Assembly: GCF_001306175.1 (NCBI RefSeq)
Contig: NZ_LGKN01000003.1
Span: 806,001 to 870,000, forward strand
DNA length: 64,000 nucleotides
Direction: 5' to 3'
Source: Ardenticatena maritima
GTDB taxonomy: Bacteria; Chloroflexota; Anaerolineae; Ardenticatenales; Ardenticatenaceae
How positions within the stretch are numbered: position 1 is the first letter of the stretch; each line of letters begins with the position of its first letter. The notes below the pieces were generated by a model. It did not search any database, was not told the origin of the DNA, and saw only the letters and a list, made by a program, of their open reading frames with translations. The position numbers were made by a program, and so were the translations under genes. This document shows positions 1 to 8,379 of the stretch, piece by piece.

Positions 1-2709
1 ACTGGTCGCCTCGTCCTGGCTCCATTCCACAAAGACGCCCAACTCATCGAGTTTGACCAGCAAAGGGTATTGGGCGCGCGGCAACACATCCCGTTCCAGC
101 CATTCCGAGAAACGTTCAAACACCTCTTCGCCGTGCCCCAAAGCGGGCGTGGTGCTGACTTGGGGCACCTGGCGCTTGATTTCGCGGCACAACAAGCGCA
201 AAAACGCCGCGGGGGAATGGGTGGTTGTGCGCGCCAGGTCAACGAAAACGTGCGTGTACATGCGCCGCAACCCAGGCAAATGCGCCAAATACTTCAGCAA
301 AGATGTCTTGCCAATGCGTTGCGGCCCGTGAATGAGCAGGCTGCCGGGCGCTTTTTCTGAACACAGATAGCGCTCGATTTTCCTGGATTCTTGCTTGCGC
401 CCAACAAAATAGTTCGGATTGTCCACAGGACGACTGGCGCTAAACGGCATGCGTAGCAACGTGGGCGCGGTATTCGCAAAGCGCCTGTGCTCCTCGATGC
501 GCTCATCCAGCAAGGGGGTATCGGTTTCCACGGTGTTCACGTATTCCAACGTGCGTACAAGCTCATAAAAATGGAAGAGTGCGTGCTCCCTGTCGCTTTG
601 CAAAGTAAACACAAGCCGCGTAATGCCCGGCGTCTGTGTTTCCAACCGCAAGTTTGTCAACGCGAGCGCGTGTTTTTCAGCCTCGTGTGCAATGCGGTGA
701 ACCAAAGCCGCCGCCGGCAGGCTTGCCGTGACGGTGAATGTCACTTCCTGCAAAGCGTCATGGGCGCGGTGATAGACCAGGCGCACACGGCGATTGGGGG
801 GAATATGCGCGGCAAGTTCGCAGCGCATACTATGCACAATCACACGGCGCGACGAGCGGATTTCGCCGACAAAGGGCAATATTTTCCGCTCTGCCTTGCC
901 GATATCTTCTTGCAAACGCTGGTGGCAACATTCAGCAAAGCGGTACACCGGCTCGCCCCAATCGCGGTAATGCTCCTTTTCGCTTGGGTCAAGGTCGAAG
1001 CGGTAAACAGCGGGGGCTGTCTCAGGATAGCAGATGCGCCGCGCGACTTCCTGGGCGTTGAGATGATTGGCGGCAATGGCGCGATACAAATCGTCAAGCG
1101 ATTGCATGCCATACGTGCGGGCGAGCGTTGCGGCTTGGGCTTGCAAACGGCGGTCGAAGGAGCGCCCCATGCGCCTGAGCGCATTTTCGAGGCGTTTTTC
1201 ACCAATGCGTTCGGGGCGTTTGTTCAGTTGGGCGCGGATTTTCCGTCGAGCACGCTCGGTTTTGACTAACTGCAACCATTCTTCATCAGGATATTGGCGG
1301 TTTTCATCGCGATGAATGTGGATGATATCGCCATGCTGGAGCTCGTAGTCAAGCCCGACTTTGCGGCCGTCGTTGACGGTCGCCCCGCTGGTTTGCCGCC
1401 CCAGCTCAGTATGCACCGCATACGCGAAGTCCAACAAGGTTGCCCCCACCGGGAAGCGGTGCGCTTCGCCCTGCGGTGTAAACACCACAACCTCGTTTGC
1501 CCGCACAGCACTGCCTTTGAGCGCCTTCAAAAAATCAGCGAGCGCCGCCTGTTCAATAGGCGCCCAATCTTCGGGAAGAATGCCGGTTTGATACGCGCGA
1601 TAGACGGGTGGCGCGGTAATCCCAAACTGATTGAGGGCGCACAGGTTCGGCGTTTGGATGAAAATGCGGCACGTGTGCAGGTTTTCAACCGTCACAGCCG
1701 TGCGCAAACGTGTATACAAAAGCGATGGTGAGCGCGCCAAATGGTCGCGAAAATCACCACTCAAAGCCGGATAGCAGCGGTGAATTTCCATGAGTGCCAC
1801 ATACGCCATCCACGGTTGGGGCACCAACACCCGAATATGGTAAAGCCAGCGCGTATCCAGCGCCTCGCGTGTGCGGACTTCGCGTCGTCTGGTTTGCAAA
1901 TGGCGTTGATAAATGTAATGCGCGTTTTCCCAACGTGGCGCAACCGTCAACTGCTCGCCAATGCTCGCTTCACCGACAATCTCAGCCAACACTGCCGCGA
2001 TGCGCTCGTGAAGTATCGCGCAAACCTCAGCAACCTGCGGTTCCAACTCAAAACGCACACTCGCCACCAATTCGCTCAGATGGTCAAACGCCTGGGGGTC
2101 GCGAATCTGGAACGCGCGTTCTTCCATTTCGGAATAGACGTTCCACATGCGCAAATGGCGCAAAAGGGGCAAGAAGAGTTCTTCGGTATTGCGTTGGGTA
2201 AAATCGCACACATCATCGCTCAATGAACGATAAAATCGCAAGTTATGTAAACGGCTTGCGATGCGGATCAGAATAACACGAATGTCTTCCAACAAATTGT
2301 GGTAAATCGCCTGGCGGTGCTCCTCATGCGAGGCGTAGTGCGCCAGCGGCTCTTTGGAAGCAATTTCGTTGGCTTTCTTGGTCAGTTCAGCAACTTCCGG
2401 CGAAGGGATGTTCCATTCTTCGGGTTTTTTGAAAGCGGGATGTTTGCGAATGTCATGCAACAAACCGGCCAGGACCACGCTCGGCTCCACATTCCAATCC
2501 AGCAGGATGTGCGCCACACCAAGCGGATGAAGGATGTAGGGCAAACCATCAGCGTAGCGCTGTTCACCATGCGCCTGCTCGGTCAAGCGCCAGACGGGGT
2601 CCCACAAGTCAATCGCTGCGGGGTCGTGTTGGTGGCACGCATCGCAGTAGCGTCGGTACACAATCTCGCGAAGTTCGAGGGGGTCTGTTTCCGGGAATCG
2701 CACAGACAT
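1..2709 (-). CDS. Degenerate RelA/SpoT homologue fused to a P-loop ATPase (3' end beyond window)
   Basis: An open frame of 903 codons runs from an ATG at 2709 off the left edge without a stop. The domain order matches a full-length RSH protein plus an extra C-terminal ATPase: HD domain (about residues 50-160, with H61 and the H85-D86 pair), synthetase-like region (about 244-345), TGS (about 404-464, with the typical VFTPQG, DFAYAVHTE and HGDII blocks), a helical/CC region and an ACT-like region, then a P-loop domain from about residue 764 (Walker A GPQRIGKTS near 795-803, Walker B-like LVKLDEL near 884-890). Both enzymatic domains look damaged. The Glu-Asp that follows HD in (p)ppGpp hydrolases is replaced (HDIRKHP), the DRLHN block reads SRLHN, and the synthetase G-Y-Q-S-L-H and EVQIRT motifs are not recognisable. 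I infer a catalytically poor or regulatory RSH. The length of the ATPase part is unknown. Confidence 0.85.
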   Translation of the reverse strand, partial: MSVRFPETDPLELREIVYRRYCDACHQHDPAAIDLWDPVWRLTEQAHGEQRYADGLPYILHPLGVAHILLDWNVEPSVVLAGLLHDIRKHPAFKKPEEWNIPSPEVAELTKKANEIASKEPLAHYASHEEHRQAIYHNLLEDIRVILIRIASRLHNLRFYRSLSDDVCDFTQRNTEELFLPLLRHLRMWNVYSEMEERAFQIRDPQAFDHLSELVASVRFELEPQVAEVCAILHERIAAVLAEIVGEASIGEQLTVAPRWENAHYIYQRHLQTRRREVRTREALDTRWLYHIRVLVPQPWMAYVALMEIHRCYPALSGDFRDHLARSPSLLYTRLRTAVTVENLHTCRIFIQTPNLCALNQFGITAPPVYRAYQTGILPEDWAPIEQAALADFLKALKGSAVRANEVVVFTPQGEAHRFPVGATLLDFAYAVHTELGRQTSGATVNDGRKVGLDYELQHGDIIHIHRDENRQYPDEEWLQLVKTERARRKIRAQLNKRPERIGEKRLENALRRMGRSFDRRLQAQAATLARTYGMQSLDDLYRAIAANHLNAQEVARRICYPETAPAVYRFDLDPSEKEHYRDWGEPVYRFAECCHQRLQEDIGKAERKILPFVGEIRSSRRVIVHSMRCELAAHIPPNRRVRLVYHRAHDALQEVTFTVTASLPAAALVHRIAHEAEKHALALTNLRLETQTPGITRLVFTLQSDREHALFHFYELVRTLEYVNTVETDTPLLDERIEEHRRFANTAPTLLRMPFSASRPVDNPNYFVGRKQESRKIERYLCSEKAPGSLLIHGPQRIGKTSLLKYLAHLPGLRRMYTHVFVDLARTTTHSPAAFLRLLCREIKRQVPQVSTTPALGHGEEVFERFSEWLERDVLPRAQYPLLVKLDELGVFVEWSQDEATS

Positions 2710-2820
2710 GGCTCACCCTTTCAAAGTGCATACACGCCACCAGTTCATGCTTTTTAGAGTATAACAATTTTGTTGCCAAAAAGCAATACGTTTTTTGTTT
2801 TCAAACTCTTGCCACCAAAA
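2710..2820. other. Short AT-rich spacer upstream of the RSH-like gene
   Basis: About 110 bases, AT-rich, between the start of the RSH-ATPase gene (read leftwards) and the terminator of the beta-glucosidase gene. It must contain the promoter of the RSH gene, but I see no convincing -35/-10 pair. Confidence 0.4.
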
Positions 2821-2848
2821 AACCGGTGGGGTGAGGTCCCCACCGGTT
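2817..2848 (-). terminator. Rho-independent terminator of the beta-glucosidase gene
   Basis: An 11-bp perfect stem pairs 2821-2831 with 2838-2848 around a 6-base loop. Read on the minus strand it is followed by a run of U from the A-tract at 2815-2822. It lies 28 bases past the GH1 stop and isolates that gene from the RSH gene. Confidence 0.85.
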
Positions 2849-2875
2849 GTGTATGTTTGCACGGCAAGAAAAGCG

Positions 2876-4225
2876 TCAAATGGTCAGCGCATTCTCGCGG
2901 ATGACATCACGGTACCAATACGCGCTCTGTTTGGGAATACGGCGCAGCGTTTCATATTCCACCCGCACCAACCCAAAGCGCCGACTGTACCCCCGCTCCC
3001 ATTCAAAATTATCCAGAATGCTCCACACAAAATACCCCTGCACGTTCGCACTGTCCTGGATCGCCTCGTGCACTTGCTGCAAATGGGCTTTGAGGAAGAA
3101 AATACGGTTCCAGTCGGCGACAAAGCCATTTTCATCCGGCTCATCGGGCATGGCGCACCCGTTTTCGGTGATGATGATTTTGGGATTGTCGTACCGTTCC
3201 ACCACGTTCATAATCTCACGTTTGATGCCCGGCGGGTTGATCCCCCACCCCATCTCAGTTTGCCCCCACCCCGGCGCGGAATAGGGAACAGAACGCACTT
3301 TTAGCCAATGGGTGCTCATCACATCGTAAAAAATAAGATCGGTGTTGTAGTGATTGATGCCCAGGAAATCAATCGGCGTGTGAATGATGTCAAGGTCGCC
3401 GTCGCGCACGTCGGGCGCTTGGGTCCCCAGCCACGAGAAAAGCGCTTCGGGATACGTCCCCCGAAAAACGGGGTCGAGGAAGAAACTGTGGGTTTCATCG
3501 TACAACCGTTGGGTGGCTTCAATGTCTTCCGGGCGGTCGCTCCCCGGCAACAAGCCGTTGAGATTGAGCACGTAGCCAATTTCGCCCTTGTAGCCCCCCT
3601 GGCGGAAGAGTTGCACAACTTTGCCATGCGCCAGGTTGAGATGATGCGCCGCCTGATACGCCTGCGCCGCATCCTGAATGCCCGGCGCATGAATGCCCAT
3701 GCCGTAGCCGATGAAAGCCGCCACCCAGGGCTCATTGATCGTCGCCCAGAGGTCAACGCGGTCGCCCAGCGCGTCGAACACCACACGCGCATAGTCGGCA
3801 AACCAATCGGGACAGTCGCGGTTGGGCCAACCACCTTCATCCTGCAAGACTTGCGGCAAATCCCAGTGGAAAAGCGTCACTTTGGGGCGAATGCCATGCT
3901 CCAACAGGGTGTCCACCAGGCGATTGTAGAAGTCCAGCCCCTTCTGGTTCACCTGCCCGCGCCCTTCCGGCAAAATACGCGGCCAGGCCACCGTAAAGCC
4001 ATAGCAGGGAATCCCCAACTCCGCCATCATGGCGACATCTTCGGGCATGCGATGGTAGTGATCACACGCCACGTCGCCAGTGTCCCCGTTCAGGGTACGA
4101 TAGGGTTGGTGGGAAAAGCGGTCCCAAATGCTTTCACCACGTCCATCCTCGCGCGCCGCACCTTCAATCTGGTACGCCGATGCGGCAACACCCCACAAAA
4201 ATCCATCAGGAAACGTCAAGCGCAT
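2876..4225 (-). CDS. GH1 family beta-glucosidase/beta-glycosidase
   Basis: 449 residues, the normal length for a single-domain glycoside hydrolase family 1 enzyme. The N-terminal block FLWGVAASAYQIEG, the acid/base glutamate in TINEP (E165) and the nucleophile glutamate in ITENG (E354) are all present, so a retaining beta-glycosidase is predicted. There is no signal peptide, so it acts in the cytoplasm on imported oligosaccharides. It lies directly downstream of a sugar ABC transporter on the same strand, which fits uptake of beta-linked di- or oligosaccharides followed by hydrolysis. A strong Shine-Dalgarno (AAAGGAG) precedes the ATG. A terminator at 4293-4332 separates it from the permease genes, so it may have its own promoter in the 70-base gap or depend on readthrough. 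Exact sugar specificity cannot be read from sequence. Confidence 0.93.
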   Translation of the reverse strand: MRLTFPDGFLWGVAASAYQIEGAAREDGRGESIWDRFSHQPYRTLNGDTGDVACDHYHRMPEDVAMMAELGIPCYGFTVAWPRILPEGRGQVNQKGLDFYNRLVDTLLEHGIRPKVTLFHWDLPQVLQDEGGWPNRDCPDWFADYARVVFDALGDRVDLWATINEPWVAAFIGYGMGIHAPGIQDAAQAYQAAHHLNLAHGKVVQLFRQGGYKGEIGYVLNLNGLLPGSDRPEDIEATQRLYDETHSFFLDPVFRGTYPEALFSWLGTQAPDVRDGDLDIIHTPIDFLGINHYNTDLIFYDVMSTHWLKVRSVPYSAPGWGQTEMGWGINPPGIKREIMNVVERYDNPKIIITENGCAMPDEPDENGFVADWNRIFFLKAHLQQVHEAIQDSANVQGYFVWSILDNFEWERGYSRRFGLVRVEYETLRRIPKQSAYWYRDVIRENALTI

Positions 4226-4270
4226 GCCTCTTCTCCTTTCGGTTGATTGGAAACGTCATTCAACAGATAT

Positions 4271-4282
4271 GAAAGCGGTTTC
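4271..4282. promoter_or_regulatory. LacI-type operator-like dyad before the beta-glucosidase gene
   Basis: GAAAGCGGTTTC follows the GAAA-N-CG-N-TTTC pattern common for LacI-family operators. It sits 46 bases upstream of the GH1 start, between the upstream terminator and the gene. The site is inferred from pattern only, and no LacI regulator gene is in the window. Confidence 0.4.
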
Positions 4283-4292
4283 TTTTGATACC

Positions 4293-4332
4293 AAAAAAAA
4301 CGGTTCGGCACACTTTCTCCATGCCGAACCGT
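4293..4332 (-). terminator. Terminator between the second permease gene and the beta-glucosidase gene
   Basis: An 11-bp perfect stem (4300-4310 with 4322-4332, 11-base loop) is followed on the minus strand by eight U from the A-tract 4293-4300. Its position inside the sugar operon means the transporter genes can be transcribed without the hydrolase. Confidence 0.85.
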
Positions 4333-4360
4333 CGGCACCCGTTGTTATTGCTCCGAAACG

Positions 4361-5494
4361 TCACCCCTTCACCGAGCCCGCCAGCAAGCCGCGCACAAAA
4401 TAGCGTTGAAGCGAGAAGAAGACAATCAGCGGCAAAATCATGGATACAAAGGCGCCGGCTGTCAGCAAGTGCCAGTCGTTCCCGCGCGACCCCACCATCT
4501 CCGCAATGCGCATCGTGAGCACCTGGACATCGGGTTTTGCGCCAATAAACACCAGCGCGACCAGGTAATCGTTCCAGACCCAGAGAAATTGGAAAATGGC
4601 GAAAGAAGCCAGCGCCGGCACAGAAAGCGGAAGCACCAGGCGCGTAAAGATGGTGAAATGCGACGCGCCGTCAATGAACGCCGATTCGAGAATGTCGCGC
4701 GGCAAACTGCGAATGTAGTTGAAGAGCAAATACGTCGCCAAGGGAAGCCCAAAACCGGTATGCGCCAGCCAGACCGCCAAAAAGGTCCCGTTGAGGTTGA
4801 GTTTGACGTAGTCTTGCAAAATCGGCACCAGCGCAATTTGCAAGGGCACCACCAAAAGCGCCACAACAATAATGAAGAGCACCCGCCGACCGGGGAAATT
4901 CATCCAGGCGAAACCGTAGGCGGCAAACGCTGCAATCAAAATCGGGATGACGGTGGATGGAATGGCCACCGTGAGGCTGTTCAGAAAAGCGCCAATCAAA
5001 TTGTCGCCCTGCACGGTGATGGTGCTGCCATCCGGCGCCTTGAATTCAAAGGTTTTCCCCAGCAGCACCGCGCGGTAGTTGTCCAGCGTAAAATCGGTGC
5101 GCATCGTCCAGCGCAATTCCTGAATTTGAATTTTGCCCAGGCGCTTGTTGCCAATCCAAATCACGCGGCGGCCGTCCGGTGTTTCAATGCCCTGTCGAAA
5201 TTCATCGAACGTGCCGACAGCGCCGGCAATCTCCATCACACCGTCGGGGTCAACCGTCTCAGGCTTGGGGAATTCCTCGACCACCACCCATTCGCGGTGC
5301 GGCAATACCGTCCACCAGCCCGAGGTTTGGATATCCCACGGCGTGCGGAACGAGGAGATAAACACCCCCAGTGTGGGAATGGTCCACAACACGACAAGGA
5401 ACAACAGCGACGCTTCGACGAAAAGTTGCCCCCACAATTTTCGCCAATTGCGGCGCCGCGCGCGTGCTTTCAAAACCGGTTGTTGCGCCGCCAT
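4361..5494 (-). CDS. Carbohydrate ABC transporter permease (MalG type)
   Basis: 377 residues with about six membrane helices. It is the second inner-membrane subunit of a CUT1-type sugar importer. The conserved cytoplasmic EAA-like loop is visible as ESAFIDGASHFTIFTRLVLPLS at about 265-285. It starts at an ATG overlapping the stop of the upstream permease by one base (TAATG), so the two are translationally coupled. The protein is roughly 100 residues longer than typical MalG (near 280), because an extracytoplasmic insertion of about 100 residues, rich in charged and aromatic residues, lies between the first helix and the permease core. Such insertions occur in a subset of sugar permeases, and this one may contact the binding protein. 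No ATPase subunit is encoded nearby, so a shared MsmK-like ATPase elsewhere is likely. Confidence 0.92.
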   Translation of the reverse strand: MAAQQPVLKARARRRNWRKLWGQLFVEASLLFLVVLWTIPTLGVFISSFRTPWDIQTSGWWTVLPHREWVVVEEFPKPETVDPDGVMEIAGAVGTFDEFRQGIETPDGRRVIWIGNKRLGKIQIQELRWTMRTDFTLDNYRAVLLGKTFEFKAPDGSTITVQGDNLIGAFLNSLTVAIPSTVIPILIAAFAAYGFAWMNFPGRRVLFIIVVALLVVPLQIALVPILQDYVKLNLNGTFLAVWLAHTGFGLPLATYLLFNYIRSLPRDILESAFIDGASHFTIFTRLVLPLSVPALASFAIFQFLWVWNDYLVALVFIGAKPDVQVLTMRIAEMVGSRGNDWHLLTAGAFVSMILPLIVFFSLQRYFVRGLLAGSVKG

Positions 5495-6615
5495 TAGAAC
5501 GCCTCCTCTTCGCTAAAATGCCGCAGGTTGTAAATCATCACCGGAATGACGGTTATCAACAACACAATGGCAATCGCCGAGGCATATCCTTTGTTCTGAT
5601 TGGTAAACGCCTGCCGATAAAACTGTGTCGCAATCACATGCGTGCCAAACTGCCCGCCGGTCATCACCTGCACAATGTCGAAGATTTTGAGCGCGAAGAT
5701 GACCACCGTTGTCAGCACTGTGATGATGGTGCCGCTGATGTACGGCAACATGATACGGAAGAAGACCTGTAATTCGTTCGCCCCGTCCACACGCGCCGCT
5801 TCGAGCAACTCATCGGGAATGCCTTTGATAGCCGCCGAGAAAATGACCATGGCAAAACCGGTTTGCATCCAAATCATCACCACAATCAAAAAGAGATTGT
5901 TCCAGGGCTGAATGAGCGCCGTCCACGCTTGCGGTTCGCCCCCCAGGGCTACAACAATCGCGTTGAGCAGGCCAATTTGGGGGCTGTTGATGTCGCGCAC
6001 TTCATAGATAAAATTCCAGATGACGCCCGCCCCAACCATGGAAATGGCCATGGGCATGAAAATGAGCGACTTGGCGATGTTTTCAAAGCGGCTACGGTCG
6101 GCAAGCACGGCGATAATCAACCCAAACACCACCGTGAATGTCGCGCCGAACAGAATCCACAACAAATTGTTGCGAAACGCCTCAAACATGGCGCGCTCGG
6201 TAAAGACCGCCACGTAGTTGGACAAGCCAACAAATTTTTCGCCGGTGCGGTCGTGCAAACTCAACCAAAAGGTGCGAATGGTCGGCACCGCCAAATACCA
6301 TCCCAAAATCGCCATCGCCGGCCCGACAAAAACATACGGCTGCAACAAACGCATCAAATTCGGCGGCAAACTTTCCACCACAAAATTCATCACGACGTAC
6401 AACAGGGCGGTTCCCCCCACACCCCACACAATCGCCACCAGGGACAACAACGCCTTTTGCGTGTTGGATGACGGCGTTTGTGCCCGCAACCACTGGAAGC
6501 CCAAAATCATCACCCCAAACACCACAATGGGGATCACAATAGAAACCGCCAAACGCCCAAACGTCGCTACCAGCCAATCCAGCGGGGTTTTGCGTATTTC
6601 GCCTTGTGTGCTCAT
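5494..6615 (-). CDS. Carbohydrate ABC transporter permease (MalF type)
   Basis: 373 residues from the ATG at 6615. A longer reading to 6669 would translate the intergenic hairpin, whereas the 6615 ATG has a GGGGGAG ribosome site just upstream. There are two N-terminal helices, a helix near residue 85 and a permease core with the EAA-like loop ELLEAARVDGANELQVFFRI, all typical of CUT1 MalF/UgpA-like subunits. It pairs with the following MalG-type permease and the preceding lipoprotein binding protein. Coupling to malG by a one-base stop/start overlap implies equal stoichiometry. Confidence 0.92.
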   Translation of the reverse strand: MSTQGEIRKTPLDWLVATFGRLAVSIVIPIVVFGVMILGFQWLRAQTPSSNTQKALLSLVAIVWGVGGTALLYVVMNFVVESLPPNLMRLLQPYVFVGPAMAILGWYLAVPTIRTFWLSLHDRTGEKFVGLSNYVAVFTERAMFEAFRNNLLWILFGATFTVVFGLIIAVLADRSRFENIAKSLIFMPMAISMVGAGVIWNFIYEVRDINSPQIGLLNAIVVALGGEPQAWTALIQPWNNLFLIVVMIWMQTGFAMVIFSAAIKGIPDELLEAARVDGANELQVFFRIMLPYISGTIITVLTTVVIFALKIFDIVQVMTGGQFGTHVIATQFYRQAFTNQNKGYASAIAIVLLITVIPVMIYNLRHFSEEEAF

Positions 6616-6636
6616 AAACTCCCCCACAATGTTGCA

Positions 6637-6670
6637 GGTGGGGCGGCCTTGCGCGCAAGGTCGCCCCACC
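6637..6670 (-). promoter_or_regulatory. Intergenic hairpin between binding-protein and permease genes
   Basis: A long stem (6637-6651 with 6656-6670, one G-U pair, 4-base loop) lies between the binding-protein stop and the permease ATG and lacks a U-tract. Similar hairpins in malE-malF-type operons protect the upstream message from 3' decay and let the binding protein be made in excess. That role is inferred. Confidence 0.7.
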
Positions 6671-6682
6671 GGTCATGTGTGC

Positions 6683-8101
6683 TTAGCGCGGCCAAGACGC
6701 ATCAATTTCAGCCAGCGCCGTATCCAGGTCCACCGTGCCGGAGACCCAGTCGGTCATCGCTTTCCAGAACGAACCAGCGCCGACTTCGCCCGGCATCAAG
6801 TCCGAACCGTCAAAGCGGAACGCGGTGGCTTCCTGCACCAATTCGGCAATGCGGCGCTCCACGGGGTCGCCGTACCAGTCAATCTGTGCATCCTTGTGCG
6901 GCGACAGCGCGCCACCAGCCGCCAGCCACCCTTTCAGCGCTTCACCACGCGTGAAGTATTCCATCACTGCGCGCACTTCGGGGCGGTCGTTGAACATCGC
7001 CATGATGTCGCCGGCCACCAACCACGGTTTGCCGTACTCTTCATCAATGGGCGGGAAGTAGAAGAAGTCGTAATCCACGCCCGCCTGCACGCCTTCGGGG
7101 AAGAACGAGGTAATGAAGTTGCCCTGGCGGTGGAGCCAGCACTTGGGCGGTTCCTCGAACATGGGCGCGGGCGCATCACCAAAGAATGTCGTGGCAATCG
7201 CCGCACGGCCACCGTACACATACCCATCCGTGAACCAGATTTGCGCCATCAATTCAGCGGCGCGCTTCACTTCCGGCGAGGAGAACGGCAACTCGCCGCG
7301 CACCCACTTGTCATAGTTTTCCAACGACGTTGTGCGCAGCATGATGTCTTCCATCCAGTCCGTCGCCGGCCACCCCGTCGCTGCACCGGATTCAATCCCA
7401 ATGCACCACGGCGTATCCCCATCCGCCTTGATTTGGTCCGACAACGCAATCAATTCATCCCACGTCGTCGGAATTTGATAGCCCGCTGCCTCGAAATCAT
7501 CCTTCGGATACCAGACCAGGCTCTTCGCGTTGAAGCGGTGCCACACACCCGCCATCACAGGCCCATCGGGACCTTCAAGCGTCGCCATGTCCAGCCACGA
7601 TTGGTTGTACTGCTGTTGCAGGTACTCTTCGCTCAGGAATTCGCGCACGTCCACCACTTTGCCCTGCTTGACGAACGTGCCCAACAAGCCAGGTTGCGGG
7701 AAGTCCACAATATCCGGGGCGTCGCCGGCTTCCACGCGGATTGAAATGGTGGCTTCAAATTCTTTGGAGCCTTCGTATTGGATGTCAATCCCTGTGGCTT
7801 CCTCAAATTCACGCACCGACTCGTTGAACTTGACGGCGTCTTCATCGGTGAACGGCCCCGTCATCGTGACGACAGTGCCTTTGAACTCGCCGGCCAACGC
7901 GCGTTCGTAATACGAACCTTCGCCGGCCATCTCACCGCCACTTTCACCGCCACTCTCGGCGGGGGCGGTTGTGGCTGTGGGGGATGTTTCGGCGGGCTCT
8001 TCGGTTTGGGTGGTTTCTTCACCACCACCACAAGCCGCCAAAGCCATCAACGCCACCAGCAAAACAGCCAAAAATGACCACTTCCGGGATTTGATACGCA
8101 T
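6683..8101 (-). CDS. Sugar ABC transporter substrate-binding lipoprotein
   Basis: 472 residues. A signal peptide with lipobox LMALAACGGG (Cys near residue 24) is followed by an acidic Ser/Thr/Glu-rich linker and a family-1 extracellular solute-binding fold (TGPFTDEDAVKFNESVREFEEATGIDI, DAPDIVDFPQPG). It captures a saccharide outside the membrane and delivers it to the MalF/MalG-type permeases downstream. The ATG at 8101 is chosen because AAGGAGGAG lies 6 bases upstream. A GTG at 8107 in the same frame would touch the ribosome site. It is first in the operon, preceded by a promoter and two LacI-type operators. Confidence 0.93.
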   Translation of the reverse strand: MRIKSRKWSFLAVLLVALMALAACGGGEETTQTEEPAETSPTATTAPAESGGESGGEMAGEGSYYERALAGEFKGTVVTMTGPFTDEDAVKFNESVREFEEATGIDIQYEGSKEFEATISIRVEAGDAPDIVDFPQPGLLGTFVKQGKVVDVREFLSEEYLQQQYNQSWLDMATLEGPDGPVMAGVWHRFNAKSLVWYPKDDFEAAGYQIPTTWDELIALSDQIKADGDTPWCIGIESGAATGWPATDWMEDIMLRTTSLENYDKWVRGELPFSSPEVKRAAELMAQIWFTDGYVYGGRAAIATTFFGDAPAPMFEEPPKCWLHRQGNFITSFFPEGVQAGVDYDFFYFPPIDEEYGKPWLVAGDIMAMFNDRPEVRAVMEYFTRGEALKGWLAAGGALSPHKDAQIDWYGDPVERRIAELVQEATAFRFDGSDLMPGEVGAGSFWKAMTDWVSGTVDLDTALAEIDASWPR

Positions 8102-8180
8102 ATACACTCCTCCTTTTCAGGTCAATCAACATACAACGCCATGTGTAGGATGGGGAACAGCAGGCTACGCGGGCAAGCAA

Positions 8181-8210
8181 AGTGTACACGTTCCCATAAC
8201 CAAGTGTCAA
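8181..8210 (-). promoter_or_regulatory. Promoter of the sugar transporter operon
   Basis: On the minus strand TTGACA (8210-8205) and TACACT (8186-8181) are separated by 18 bases, about 80 bases before the binding-protein ATG. An operator half-site TGGGAAC (8196-8190) lies inside the spacer, which would let a repressor block polymerase. Confidence 0.65.
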
Positions 8211-8226
8211 ATGCCATGTGTCATAG

Positions 8227-8240
8227 TGGGAACGCTCCCA
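8227..8240. promoter_or_regulatory. CelR/BglR-like operator upstream of the sugar operon
   Basis: TGGGAACGCTCCCA differs by one base from the palindrome TGGGAGCGCTCCCA known for CelR/BglR LacI-family repressors that control cello-oligosaccharide uptake. It lies just upstream of the -35 of the minus-strand promoter. A second imperfect copy sharing the TGGGAAC half lies at 8183-8196. Together with the GH1 gene this suggests cellobiose or a related beta-glucoside as inducer. Confidence 0.65.
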
Positions 8241-8291
8241 AATGTCCTGCTAGAACGAATTTCACCACATTCGGCATACCGACAACAGGCT

Positions 8292-8319
8292 TTGACAGAG
8301 TTCCTTCACCTCCTATAAT
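8292..8319 (+). promoter_or_regulatory. Near-consensus sigma-70 promoter for secD
   Basis: TTGACA (8292-8297) and TATAAT (8314-8319) are both perfect hexamers with a 16-base spacer, 60 bases upstream of the secD ATG. Confidence 0.85.
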
Positions 8320-8379
8320 CGCGTGCGGCTGTGGCGCCCGCTACAGACTACCCAATCGAAGGAGCGAGAGAAGCCCGGT

